NCBI GenBank assembly: GCA_000435535.1
Contig: FR884564.1
Coordinates: forward strand, 103,629 to 118,620
From: Clostridium sp. CAG:575
GTDB lineage: Bacteria; Bacillota; Clostridia; TANB77; CAG-508
Length of the DNA stretch: 14,992 bases
Direction: 5' to 3'
Part shown: piece after piece, positions 7,992-13,848 of the stretch
How positions within the stretch are numbered: the stretch's first letter is position 1
How the letters are laid out: the number at the start of each line of letters is the position of its first letter
Position numbers and translations under genes: made by a program
Notes under the pieces: generated by a model
The model's database searches: none
The model's input: the letters and a program-made list of their open reading frames with translations, nothing else
Told to the model about the DNA's origin: nothing

Positions 7992-8627
7992 ATGAACTTA
8001 GCAAATAAATTAACAATTTTTAGAATTTTACTAGTACCATTAATGGTAATAATTCCTTTTTTAGGAATTGATGGAAAAGTTGTCGGAATACCAATAACTT
8101 ATTTAATTATGGATGTAATATTTATAATTGCATCCATAACAGATAAATTAGATGGATATATAGCAAGAAGTAGAAATCAAGTGACAACATTTGGAAAATT
8201 TTTAGACCCATTAGCAGATAAAATTCTAGTATTAACAGCAATGATATTACTTGTAGAAGTAGGCAAAATTCCTGCTTGGATACCAGTTATAGTATTATCA
8301 AGAGAATTTATTGTTTCTGGATATAGACTAATTGCAGTAGAAAAAGGTGGAAAAGTAATAGCAGCATCTGTTTGGGGAAAATTAAAAACAGTAACACAAA
8401 TGATATCTATAATTTTAATATTTATTGATAAATTTAACTTCTTCGATTTCATAAGAGCAACAACAGATGCAAAAGTAGCAATGGAAAGTAGTTTAATGAT
8501 TTATATGAATCAAGGAGAGATGGTATTTAATGCAATTACATCAATATGTTTATTAATTTCTGTAGTTGCAACAATATTTTCAGGATATGATTATTTGAAA
8601 AATGGAAAGGATTTATTGAAAGATTAA
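7992..8627 (+). CDS. pgsA: CDP-diacylglycerol--glycerol-3-phosphate 3-phosphatidyltransferase
   Basis: A 211-residue integral membrane enzyme of the CDP-alcohol phosphatidyltransferase family. It is expected to join CDP-diacylglycerol and glycerol 3-phosphate to give phosphatidylglycerol phosphate, the first committed step to phosphatidylglycerol and cardiolipin. The full family motif is present with all metal and substrate residues: D51, D54, G55, A58, R59, G68, D72 and D76. Several hydrophobic helices surround it, including one before the motif and a C-terminal one (ITSICLLISVVATIFSG). Length fits PgsA; a segment around residues 150-175 (FFDFIRATTDAKVAMESS) is less conserved. AGGAGAGGAA (7971-7980) is the ribosome site. 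Phosphatidylserine synthase belongs to the same superfamily but is less likely given the N-terminus NLANKLTIFRI, typical of PgsA. Confidence 0.94.
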   Translation: MNLANKLTIFRILLVPLMVIIPFLGIDGKVVGIPITYLIMDVIFIIASITDKLDGYIARSRNQVTTFGKFLDPLADKILVLTAMILLVEVGKIPAWIPVIVLSREFIVSGYRLIAVEKGGKVIAASVWGKLKTVTQMISIILIFIDKFNFFDFIRATTDAKVAMESSLMIYMNQGEMVFNAITSICLLISVVATIFSGYDYLKNGKDLLKD

Positions 8628-8723
8628 TAATTTAAATAAAAGATATATTTTTCTAAATATATAACTCCAAGTTTACTACTTAACAAATTGTAATAAATAA
8701 TTTTTTAAAAATGTAAAAAACAC

Positions 8724-8753
8724 TTGACTTTCTAAGTAATACAAATATATAAT
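8724..8753 (+). promoter_or_regulatory. Promoter of the sigma-factor gene
   Basis: TTGACT (8724-8729), 18-nt spacer, TATAAT (8748-8753), close to the vegetative sigma-A consensus. The predicted start is near 8760, giving a leader of about 30 nt that contains GGAGGT. The gap from 8628 holds only an A/T hairpin (TATATTT/AAATATA, 8644-8661). Confidence 0.75.
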
Positions 8754-8788
8754 AGCAAAAAGAGCTTATTTGGAGGTATTTAACATAC

Positions 8789-9427
8789 ATGCAAAAAAAT
8801 AACGTATTTTACACAACAGATAAATATAATAATTTAACAGATGAACAAATAATATCTCAAATAAAAGAAAATGGTGATGAGCAAGCTTTAGCTTATATCC
8901 TAGAAAAATATAAAGATTTAGTTCATTCTAAGATAGGAAAATATTTTATAATTGGTGCAGAAAAAGAAGACATTATACAAGAAGGTATGATAGGATTATA
9001 TAAAGCTGTTAAAAATTTTGATTTAGAGAAGCAAAATACATTTAAAACATTTGCTAATATATGTGTTGAAAGACAATTGATAACAGCCATCAAGAGTTCT
9101 AATAGGCAAAAACATATGCCATTAAATTCATATTTATCATTAAATATGTCAGCATATGAAAATGAAGAAGATAGCACTGAACTAATAGAAACTTTTAAAA
9201 ATAACGTAGTTGAAGACCCTTTAGATACAATAACTAAAAAAGAATACTATGAAGAAATTCAAAAGGTAATACATAAAAACTTAAGTGATTTTGAAGAAAA
9301 AGTTTTAGATAGATTTGTACAAGGAGAAAGCTACGAAGTTATAGCAAAAAAATTAGACACACCAGTAAAATCAGTAGATAATGCTATTCAAAGAATTAGA
9401 AAAAAAGCTATAAAGAATTTATTTTAA
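8789..9427 (+). CDS. sigH: RNA polymerase sigma factor, SigH (Spo0H)-like
   Basis: A 212-residue sigma-70-family factor with region 2 (about 18-105) and region 4 (about 150-212). The core-binding and -10 recognition parts are seen in DIIQEGMIGLYKAVKNFD and in the FKTFANICVERQLITAIKSSN stretch. The C-terminal helix-turn-helix is around ESYEVIAKKLDTPVKSVDNA. Length, the missing region 3 and the N-terminus (TDEQIISQIKENGDEQALAYIL) all fit SigH, the transition-state factor that starts sporulation in Bacillus and Clostridia. GGAGGT (8772-8777) lies 11 nt before the ATG. A consensus sigma-A promoter precedes the gene and a hairpin terminator follows it, so it appears to be transcribed alone or with tRNA-Thr. 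A sigma factor of another small subgroup is possible but less likely. Confidence 0.88.
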   Translation: MQKNNVFYTTDKYNNLTDEQIISQIKENGDEQALAYILEKYKDLVHSKIGKYFIIGAEKEDIIQEGMIGLYKAVKNFDLEKQNTFKTFANICVERQLITAIKSSNRQKHMPLNSYLSLNMSAYENEEDSTELIETFKNNVVEDPLDTITKKEYYEEIQKVIHKNLSDFEEKVLDRFVQGESYEVIAKKLDTPVKSVDNAIQRIRKKAIKNLF

Positions 9428-9446
9428 ATGTTTTGAAAAGTTATAT

Positions 9447-9480
9447 TGGGGAGTTAGATTTTAATTTAATTCCCCATTTG
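9447..9480 (+). terminator. Terminator hairpin after sigH
   Basis: TGGGGAGTTAGATT (9447-9460) pairs with AATTTAATTCCCCA (9463-9476), the two mismatches being G-T wobbles, followed by TTTGATTT. It lies between sigH and the tRNA gene. Confidence 0.7.
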
Positions 9481-9490
9481 ATTTAAATAT

Positions 9491-9566
9491 GCTTGCATAG
9501 CTCAGTCGGTAGAGCGCAGCCTTGGTAAGGCTGAGGTCGCGGGTTCAATTCCCACTGTAAGCTCCA
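9491..9566 (+). tRNA. tRNA-Thr (anticodon GGT)
   Basis: A 76-nt cloverleaf with encoded CCA. Acceptor GCTTGCA pairs with TGTAAGC (one G-U). The D arm is GCTC...GAGC, and the anticodon stem CAGCC/GGCTG encloses loop TTGGTAA, giving anticodon GGT, which reads threonine ACC. The T arm GCGGG/CCCAC has one C-A mismatch at the second pair. The discriminator base is T. The anticodon arm and variable loop match the form usual for bacterial tRNA-Thr(GGT). No strong promoter of its own was seen; read-through from sigH is possible. Confidence 0.93.
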
Positions 9567-9666
9567 ATAGAATTTTTTATCAGATTTTTGAAAGTAATAA
9601 ATATAAAAGAGCATACCTAAGTATCCATAGGTTTTACTATGAAGTTATTAAATTTTATGTGCACAG

Positions 9667-9704
9667 AAAGAGTCCTTTAGAATAATAAAAGGACTCTTTT
9701 TATT
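9667..9704 (+). terminator. Strong terminator after tRNA-Thr
   Basis: AAAGAGTCCTTT (9667-9678) and AAAGGACTCTTT (9688-9699) form a perfect 12-bp stem with a 9-nt loop, ending in a run of T. The 100 nt between the tRNA and this hairpin show no gene or T-box motif. Confidence 0.88.
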
Positions 9705-9795
9705 TAAACTAAACTAAAAAAATTAGCAATGTATAAATATGGAAAAAGTGTCTAAAATATTTAACAGATAAAGACAAAAGGAAAGGAAGATATTT

Positions 9796-11074
9796 ATGAA
9801 AGATTTTTTAGCTATAAAAAGCATAGAAGCACTAGAGGTTTTAGATTCAAGAGGAAATCCAACAATTCAAGTAGAAGTAGTAACAGAACGGTGGATTCTC
9901 AGGAGTTGCACTAGTTCCATCAGGTGCATCAACAGGAAGTTTTGAAGCGGTAGAATTACGTGATAATGAAAAAAATAGATTTATGGGAAAAGGGGTAAGT
10001 AAAGCAGTTGAAAATGTAAATAAAAAAATAGCAAAAAGACTAGTAGATATAAATGTATATGAACAAAGAAAAGTAGACAAAATTCTAATAGAATTAGATG
10101 ACACATTAAATAAATCAAATTTGGGAGCGAATGCAACATTAGGAGTATCACTAGCAGTAGCAAAAGCAGCGGCTAATTCCTTAGGTATGGAATTATATAA
10201 TTATATAGGGGGAATAAACGGAACAGAGTTACCAATCCCTATGATGAATATTTTAAATGGAGGAAAACATTCAGACAACAACATTAGTATACAAGAATTC
10301 ATGATAATGCCAGTAGGAAGTATTACTTTTGCAGAAAGATTACGAAGAGGAGTAGAAGTATATCATACATTAAAAAAAGTATTAAAAGAAAAAGGATATT
10401 CAGTAGGTGTTGGAGATGAAGGAGGATTTGCACCTAATTTAAAAAATGAGGAAGAAGCATTAGAAGTAATTATGGAAGCAATAAAAAAAGCAGGATATGA
10501 ACCACAAAAAGATATATGTTTAGCTTTAGATATTGCTAGTACAGAAATGTATGATGAAGCCAAAAAAATAGGCAAAGATGGTTACTACTTTTGGAAAACA
10601 GATATGTTTAAAACAAGAGAAGAAATGATAAATTACATTGTAGAATTAACAGAAAAATATCCAATTATTTCAGTAGAAGATGGATTAGCAGAAGAAGACT
10701 GGACTGGATGGAAAATACTAACAGAAAGATTAGGAAAGAAAATTCAATTAGTTGGAGATGATCTATTTGTAACAAATCAAAAGAGATTACAAAGAGGAAT
10801 AAGAGAGAATGTTGCTAATGCCATATTGATAAAACCAAATCAAATAGGAACATTAACAGAAACAATAGATACTATAAGAAAAGCAGAGAAAAATGACTAT
10901 AAAACTATAATTTCACATCGTTCAGGAGAGACTGAGGATACTACAATTGCAGATTTAGCAGTAGCTGTTAATGCAGGACAAATAAAGACAGGTGCACCTT
11001 GCAGAACTGATAGAGTTGCTAAATATAATAGATTACTTAATATTGAAAATCAATTGAATATTAATGAAAATTAG
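9796..11074 (+). pseudogene. eno: Enolase, interrupted by one frameshift near codon 32
   Basis: Enolase interconverts 2-phosphoglycerate and phosphoenolpyruvate in glycolysis. ATG 9796, after the purine-rich site AAAGGAAAGGAAGA, starts MKDFLAIKSIEALEVLDSRG and continues to VVTE (E31). The expected [20 protein letters not shown] then continues in another frame from 9890. One extra base at 9889, or two lost bases from a GAAGAC original, explains the break; the unshifted frame stops shortly after. Everything downstream is intact: [12 protein letters not shown], the metal-binding [19 protein letters not shown] and GDDLF segments, LIKPNQIGT, and [18 protein letters not shown]. Joined, it is about 426 residues, normal for enolase. 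The first in-frame ATG of the long fragment is 9983, which has no ribosome site and would lose the N-terminal domain strand. There is no homopolymer at the break. It could be a true lesion, an assembly error, or recoding. Confidence 0.88.
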
Positions 11075-11154
11075 AGTTTTAAAAATAATTTTAAAATATA
11101 AAAAATGACAAAAGATAATAAAGTAAAAATGATAATATTATTATAAAAAGCGTA

Positions 11155-11183
11155 TTTACAATATTATGTAAAGATGATATAAT
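11155..11183 (+). promoter_or_regulatory. Near-consensus promoter of the unknown 136-residue gene
   Basis: TTTACA (11155-11160), 17-nt spacer, TATAAT (11178-11183), with an extended -10 (TGA before TATAAT). The predicted start is near 11190, leaving a short leader that holds AGGAGG (11213-11218). Confidence 0.78.
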
Positions 11184-11226
11184 ATAAATAGTTTTATTAA
11201 ATAACAATATATAGGAGGATACGTGT

Positions 11227-11637
11227 ATGTACGAAGAAAAAATTTTTTCTGGTAATACCATACAAGAAGTAGCAAAAATCTTTTCAGAAGAAATTAGTCG
11301 GCAGTATTTAAAACACCTAAAATTTTGGCAGATAACTTCTATAGATGATAATGATGAATTTTGGAAGTTAGAGGAAAAAATTAAAAGAGAGCCAAGTGTG
11401 GTACAAAAAAATGTATTCAACAAAATTTTAGAAATTATGCAGAAACCAGAAGCAAATAAAAAATTTTATAAGAAAAGATTACTTCTTTTTAGAAGTAAAA
11501 ATATAATTATCATAACTAGTTCGTCAGATTTTTATAATGATTTACTTCCAAAAGGTGGTATTCAACATACAATTCCAAAAAATATTAAATATATTTTAAA
11601 CAGTGAAAATTTAACGATTGTAAAAAAATATATTTGA
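11227..11637 (+). CDS. Small protein of unknown function (136 residues)
   Basis: I do not recognise this protein. It is a charged soluble polypeptide with no signal peptide or membrane segment. The N-terminal part looks helical (NTIQEVAKIFSEEISRQYLKHL, about residues 10-31). There is an acidic stretch (DDNDEFW) and a basic helix around EANKKFYKKRLLLFRSK. The C-terminal third has beta-like strands (IIIITSSSDFYNDLL, YILNSENLTIVKKYI). No catalytic motif stands out. AGGAGG, 8 nt before the ATG, and a near-consensus promoter indicate strong constitutive expression. It is a single-gene unit bounded by a strong two-way terminator. The gene is likely real because of its signals and typical codon use. 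Confidence 0.75.
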   Translation: MYEEKIFSGNTIQEVAKIFSEEISRQYLKHLKFWQITSIDDNDEFWKLEEKIKREPSVVQKNVFNKILEIMQKPEANKKFYKKRLLLFRSKNIIIITSSSDFYNDLLPKGGIQHTIPKNIKYILNSENLTIVKKYI

Positions 11638-11643
11638 TTCTGA

Positions 11644-11679
11644 AAAAGACCTACAAAGATTATCCTTTGCAGGTCTTTT
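11644..11679. terminator. Shared bidirectional terminator between convergent genes
   Basis: AAAAGACCTACAAAG (11644-11658) pairs with CTTTGCAGGTCTTTT (11665-11679), one mismatch, 6-nt loop. It has A-runs on the left and T-runs on the right, so it can end transcription of the plus-strand gene before it and of the minus-strand gene ending at 11682. Confidence 0.85.
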
Positions 11680-11681
11680 AA

Positions 11682-11945
11682 TTATTCAACTCTTCTTTGA
11701 CTTCTTTCATTATTTTGTGAAGCATTACACAATTTTTCATATTCTTTACACTTAATTTTATAATCCATCTGCATACACAAATATCTATAATAGCAATATG
11801 CCTGCTCATATTGAGCCATAGGATTAAACATAGGATCTCTATAAATATCATTCATATCATTCGGATTACTTGAACCGCATTTGTTGAAACATAGAATAAT
11901 CCATAAAAGGAGGCAAGCTATTAAATTCTTTATCCATAAAATCAT
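11682..11945 (-). CDS. Small cysteine-rich membrane or envelope protein, unknown function
   Basis: An 87-residue reading frame that I do not recognise. It has a hydrophobic N-terminus (MILWIKNLIACLLLWIILCF) that could be a membrane anchor or signal, then C-G-S-S-N and a Tyr/Cys/Met-rich tail containing YEQAYCYYRYLCMQMDYKI and CKEYEKLC. The NKCGSS site is a poor lipobox. The start is unclear. GGAG abuts ATG 11945 directly, and TTG 11951 has no ribosome site. The same GGAG is ideally spaced for an out-of-frame ATG at 11937, which opens a 23-codon soluble peptide stopping at 11866. That raises the possibility of a frameshift in the N-terminal part. It sits between a shared terminator and the terminator of the regulator gene. 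Confidence 0.5.
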   Translation of the reverse strand: MILWIKNLIACLLLWIILCFNKCGSSNPNDMNDIYRDPMFNPMAQYEQAYCYYRYLCMQMDYKIKCKEYEKLCNASQNNERSQRRVE

Positions 11946-11987
11946 CTCCAATCAATACTAATAAAGTATATTAATTAAAAAACAAAA

Positions 11988-12015
11988 AATGCTTATTTTT
12001 ATAAAAATAAGCATT
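11988..12015 (-). terminator. Terminator of the XRE regulator (28-bp perfect palindrome)
   Basis: The segment is a perfect palindrome, AATGCTTATTTTT joined to its complement. On the minus strand it is followed by TTTTTTG and six more T, as expected for an intrinsic terminator of the regulator gene that ends at 12053. Confidence 0.8.
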
Positions 12016-12052
12016 AAAAATTATAGAAGAGTACAGTTTTGAAATAAAAAAT

Positions 12053-12298
12053 TTAAGCTAATTTATCATCATTATCTAAAGGCGAAAATAATATACGAAT
12101 ATCTACATCAAGAGCTAAAGCAATTTTAGCTAGAGTATCTAAAGAAAATGTATTTCTGCAAGCACTTTTAGACTCAATTTTTCTAATAAATTCGTAACTA
12201 AAAAACGTCTTATTAGCTAATTGTAATTGAGTTAAAACTTTTAATTTTCTCTGTTTTTTTATATTTTGTCCCACTAAATAATAAATATCTTTTTCCAC
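12053..12298 (-). CDS. XRE-family helix-turn-helix transcriptional regulator
   Basis: A small (81-residue from GTG 12298) single-domain DNA-binding protein. The Cro/C1-type fold is seen in VGQNIKKQRKLKVLTQLQLA, then the recognition region NKTFFSYEFIRKIES, and the stabilising helix SLDTLAKIALALDVDIRILF. Such proteins bind inverted or direct repeats as dimers and usually repress. It is divergent from the prepilin-like gene, with about 135 nt between starts. That gap holds a strong promoter for the prepilin gene and three ATACTA copies that could be its operators. The start is uncertain: GTG 12298 has a weak GGAAAAG site, and TTG 12331 adds eleven residues with no ribosome site. No effector domain is present. 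Regulation of the neighbour is inference. Confidence 0.85.
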   Translation of the reverse strand: MEKDIYYLVGQNIKKQRKLKVLTQLQLANKTFFSYEFIRKIESKSACRNTFSLDTLAKIALALDVDIRILFSPLDNDDKLA

Positions 12299-12362
12299 AT
12301 TTCTTTTCCATCTTAATTGTTTATATATCAATTTATAATATCAAAAAAACAATACTAAAATA

Positions 12363-12391
12363 TTGCAACATACTACCGGTTATACTATAAT
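12363..12391 (+). promoter_or_regulatory. Promoter of the prepilin-like gene
   Basis: TTGCAA (12363-12368), 17-nt spacer, TATAAT (12386-12391). ATACTA occurs at 12352-12357, 12370-12375 and 12382-12387, the last overlapping the -10, so a regulator bound there would block transcription. The predicted start falls at or next to an ATG at 12398. Confidence 0.75.
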
Positions 12392-12434
12392 TTTTTTATG
12401 AAAGGAAAAAATTTTATAGAGGAGAAAAAAGAAA

Positions 12435-13121
12435 ATGAAAGGTAACAAAAGAAAAATACAAGGAATTACACTAGTATCACTAGTAATAACAATAATATTA
12501 TTATTGATTTTAGCAGGAATAACAATAGCAACATTAACAGGAGAAAATGGATTATTTGCACGAGCACAAAGAGCAAAAATAAAATCACAATTAGCAAGTG
12601 CCAAAGAAGAAGTAAGTTTAGCAATAGCAGCAAAGATATCAGAGAATTATGATAATATAGATAGCATAACACCCAAAATGGTAGTAGATGAAATAAACAA
12701 AAAACAGGGAAATAGTGTATATGCAGAAAATGAACCGAATAAAGGCAATGGCGGAAGCAGTAGTGGAAGTAGTGAAAGTGTAAATGTAGGAAAAGTAGCA
12801 GTAACTATAACGGATATAAAGGCAAGAAGATTTACGATAAATGCGAAGCCAGAAGATGAAAGTAAAATAGCATTATATCAATATTATATTAACAATAATT
12901 TATTACATGAAGGTAGAGAAAAAAATTATACAGTAACTGGACTAGAATATAATACAGATTATGATATAGAAGTAAAAGTAATTCCAAGAACAACAATAAG
13001 TATAGCAAAGCTAAAACAAAGAACAGCAGAAGAACCAGTTGTAGAGTTAGCAAATAAATTTGATAAATATATTTATTGTTTTAAAAAATGGAGAATACGA
13101 ATTAACAGAGAGAATATTTAA
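12435..13121 (+). CDS. Prepilin-like secreted protein, N-terminal part (frame broken downstream)
   Basis: A 228-residue frame with a short basic leader, MKGNKRKIQG, then the hydrophobic helix ITLVSLVITIILLLILAGIT. This is the class III-like or pseudopilin N-terminus common in Clostridia, expected to be cut after G10 by prepilin peptidase. Mature position 5 is Ser rather than the usual Glu. A helical stretch to about residue 90 is followed by a Gly/Ser linker (104-115) and a fibronectin-III-like domain (about 118-197, with YTVTGLEYNTDYDIEVKV). From about residue 208 the frame leaves the conserved sequence and ends in KKWRIRINRENI. The natural continuation is in the +1 frame, where a beta-helix domain is encoded. 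AGAGGAG (12418-12424) is the ribosome site. It is probably a surface or secreted adhesin-like or polysaccharide-binding protein, broken or switched off here. Confidence 0.8.
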   Translation: MKGNKRKIQGITLVSLVITIILLLILAGITIATLTGENGLFARAQRAKIKSQLASAKEEVSLAIAAKISENYDNIDSITPKMVVDEINKKQGNSVYAENEPNKGNGGSSSGSSESVNVGKVAVTITDIKARRFTINAKPEDESKIALYQYYINNNLLHEGREKNYTVTGLEYNTDYDIEVKVIPRTTISIAKLKQRTAEEPVVELANKFDKYIYCFKKWRIRINRENI

Positions 13122-13656
13122 TTTGGATTATGATGGAGAAATAAATATTATAGGAAATAAACAGAAAACAATATTAAAAGTTAATGGAATATATTCAAAT
13201 TATTCAGGTGGAAAAGGCGGTTATTGTGTTAATTTTTATAGATTAATATGGGATGGAAATAATTGTAACAATCCAAATGTTATTATGCCAAAAACAGAAA
13301 TGAATCTATATAATATAGCATTTAAAAATATAGCTTCAAATGGATATTCTTATTTTAACCCAATGGTGGGAGCATATAAAATAAACAATTCAACACTTCC
13401 CAACAATCCATCTAATATGTTAAGAACAGCAGAGGGACCAATAAAATTAACAAATTGTTATGGAAGGATTACTTCAGGTTATGCTACAACAGATGATATG
13501 TGGAATTATCAAACAAATTATATAACAGCAACACCAAAAGTAAATAATACAACTTATGAAATAACAGATGATGAAAGTAAATGGAAAAATGTAGGGACAG
13601 GAACAAATACAGATGGAAGTCAAGCGAATTTAGGTGTGTACGGTGGAAAATATTAA
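13060..13656 (+). pseudogene. Beta-helix C-terminal domain of the prepilin-like protein, out of frame
   Basis: This frame continues the previous gene after a shift near TGTTTTAAAAAATGG (13077-13091). Useful protein begins at about LKNGEYELTERIFNLDYDG. Repeating strand turns (GEINIIGNKQKTILKVNG; LYNIAFKNIASNGYS; IKLTNCYGRITSGY) suggest a right-handed parallel beta-helix, as in pectate lyase-like proteins. The C-terminus TNTDGSQANLGVYGGKY resembles the closing DGS...GVYGGP motif of such folds. Removing one T or A joins it to the upstream gene, giving a protein of about 400 residues. A TAA at 13654 ends the frame; if it were TAT the protein would run on as YWDYDIDINF to a TAA at 13684. The ATG at 13060 has no ribosome site, so this part is probably not made alone. 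Confidence 0.7.
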
Positions 13657-13708
13657 TGGGATTATGATATAGATATTAATTTCTAAAAATATAATAATAA
13701 AATACAAA

Positions 13709-13790
13709 ATGAAGGAATCACACTAGCCCAACTAGTAACATCAATAAAGGTTTACCAATATTACTATGGCAGTAGAAAAAAGATATTAAG
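13709..13790 (+). pseudogene. Decayed N-terminus of a second prepilin-like gene
   Basis: In the frame of 13714 the DNA reads GITLAQLVTSIK, close to GITLVSLVITI of the gene at 12435. About 27 of 34 bases match between 12462-12495 and 13714-13747. The nearby ATG at 13709 is out of frame by one base and would stop after four residues. The hydrophobic helix is lost after the first dozen residues. There is no ribosome site. It looks like a degraded duplicate. Confidence 0.55.
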
Positions 13791-13846
13791 CTCAATTGAA
13801 ATGAACTACAAAAATGTTCGCTTCAAAACACTTAATATCTTTTTTT
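13776..13846. terminator. 70-nt hairpin, likely bidirectional terminator
   Basis: Outer arms AAAAAAGATATTAAG (13776-13790) and CTTAATATCTTTTTT (13831-13845) pair perfectly over 15 bp. Inside, TTGAA and TGAAC (13796-13806) pair with GTTCG and TTCAA (13816-13826), with one mismatch. A/T runs on both sides suit termination from both strands, and ylbJ ends at 13849. The inner stem makes it larger than an ordinary terminator. Confidence 0.7.
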
Positions 13847-13848
13847 CG

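Noticed and set aside
9567..9666. T-box or small RNA between tRNA-Thr and the terminator
   Set aside because: No T-box sequence, no specifier loop and no promoter seen; best explained as tRNA trailer.
9889..9900. Programmed frameshifting in enolase
   Set aside because: No slippery heptamer, no stimulatory site or downstream pseudoknot seen, and no known precedent in this enzyme family.
12332..12434. Strong divergent promoter for the XRE gene
   Set aside because: Only weak -35/-10 matches on the minus strand (TATTTT-16-TATTAT); not reliable in AT-rich DNA.
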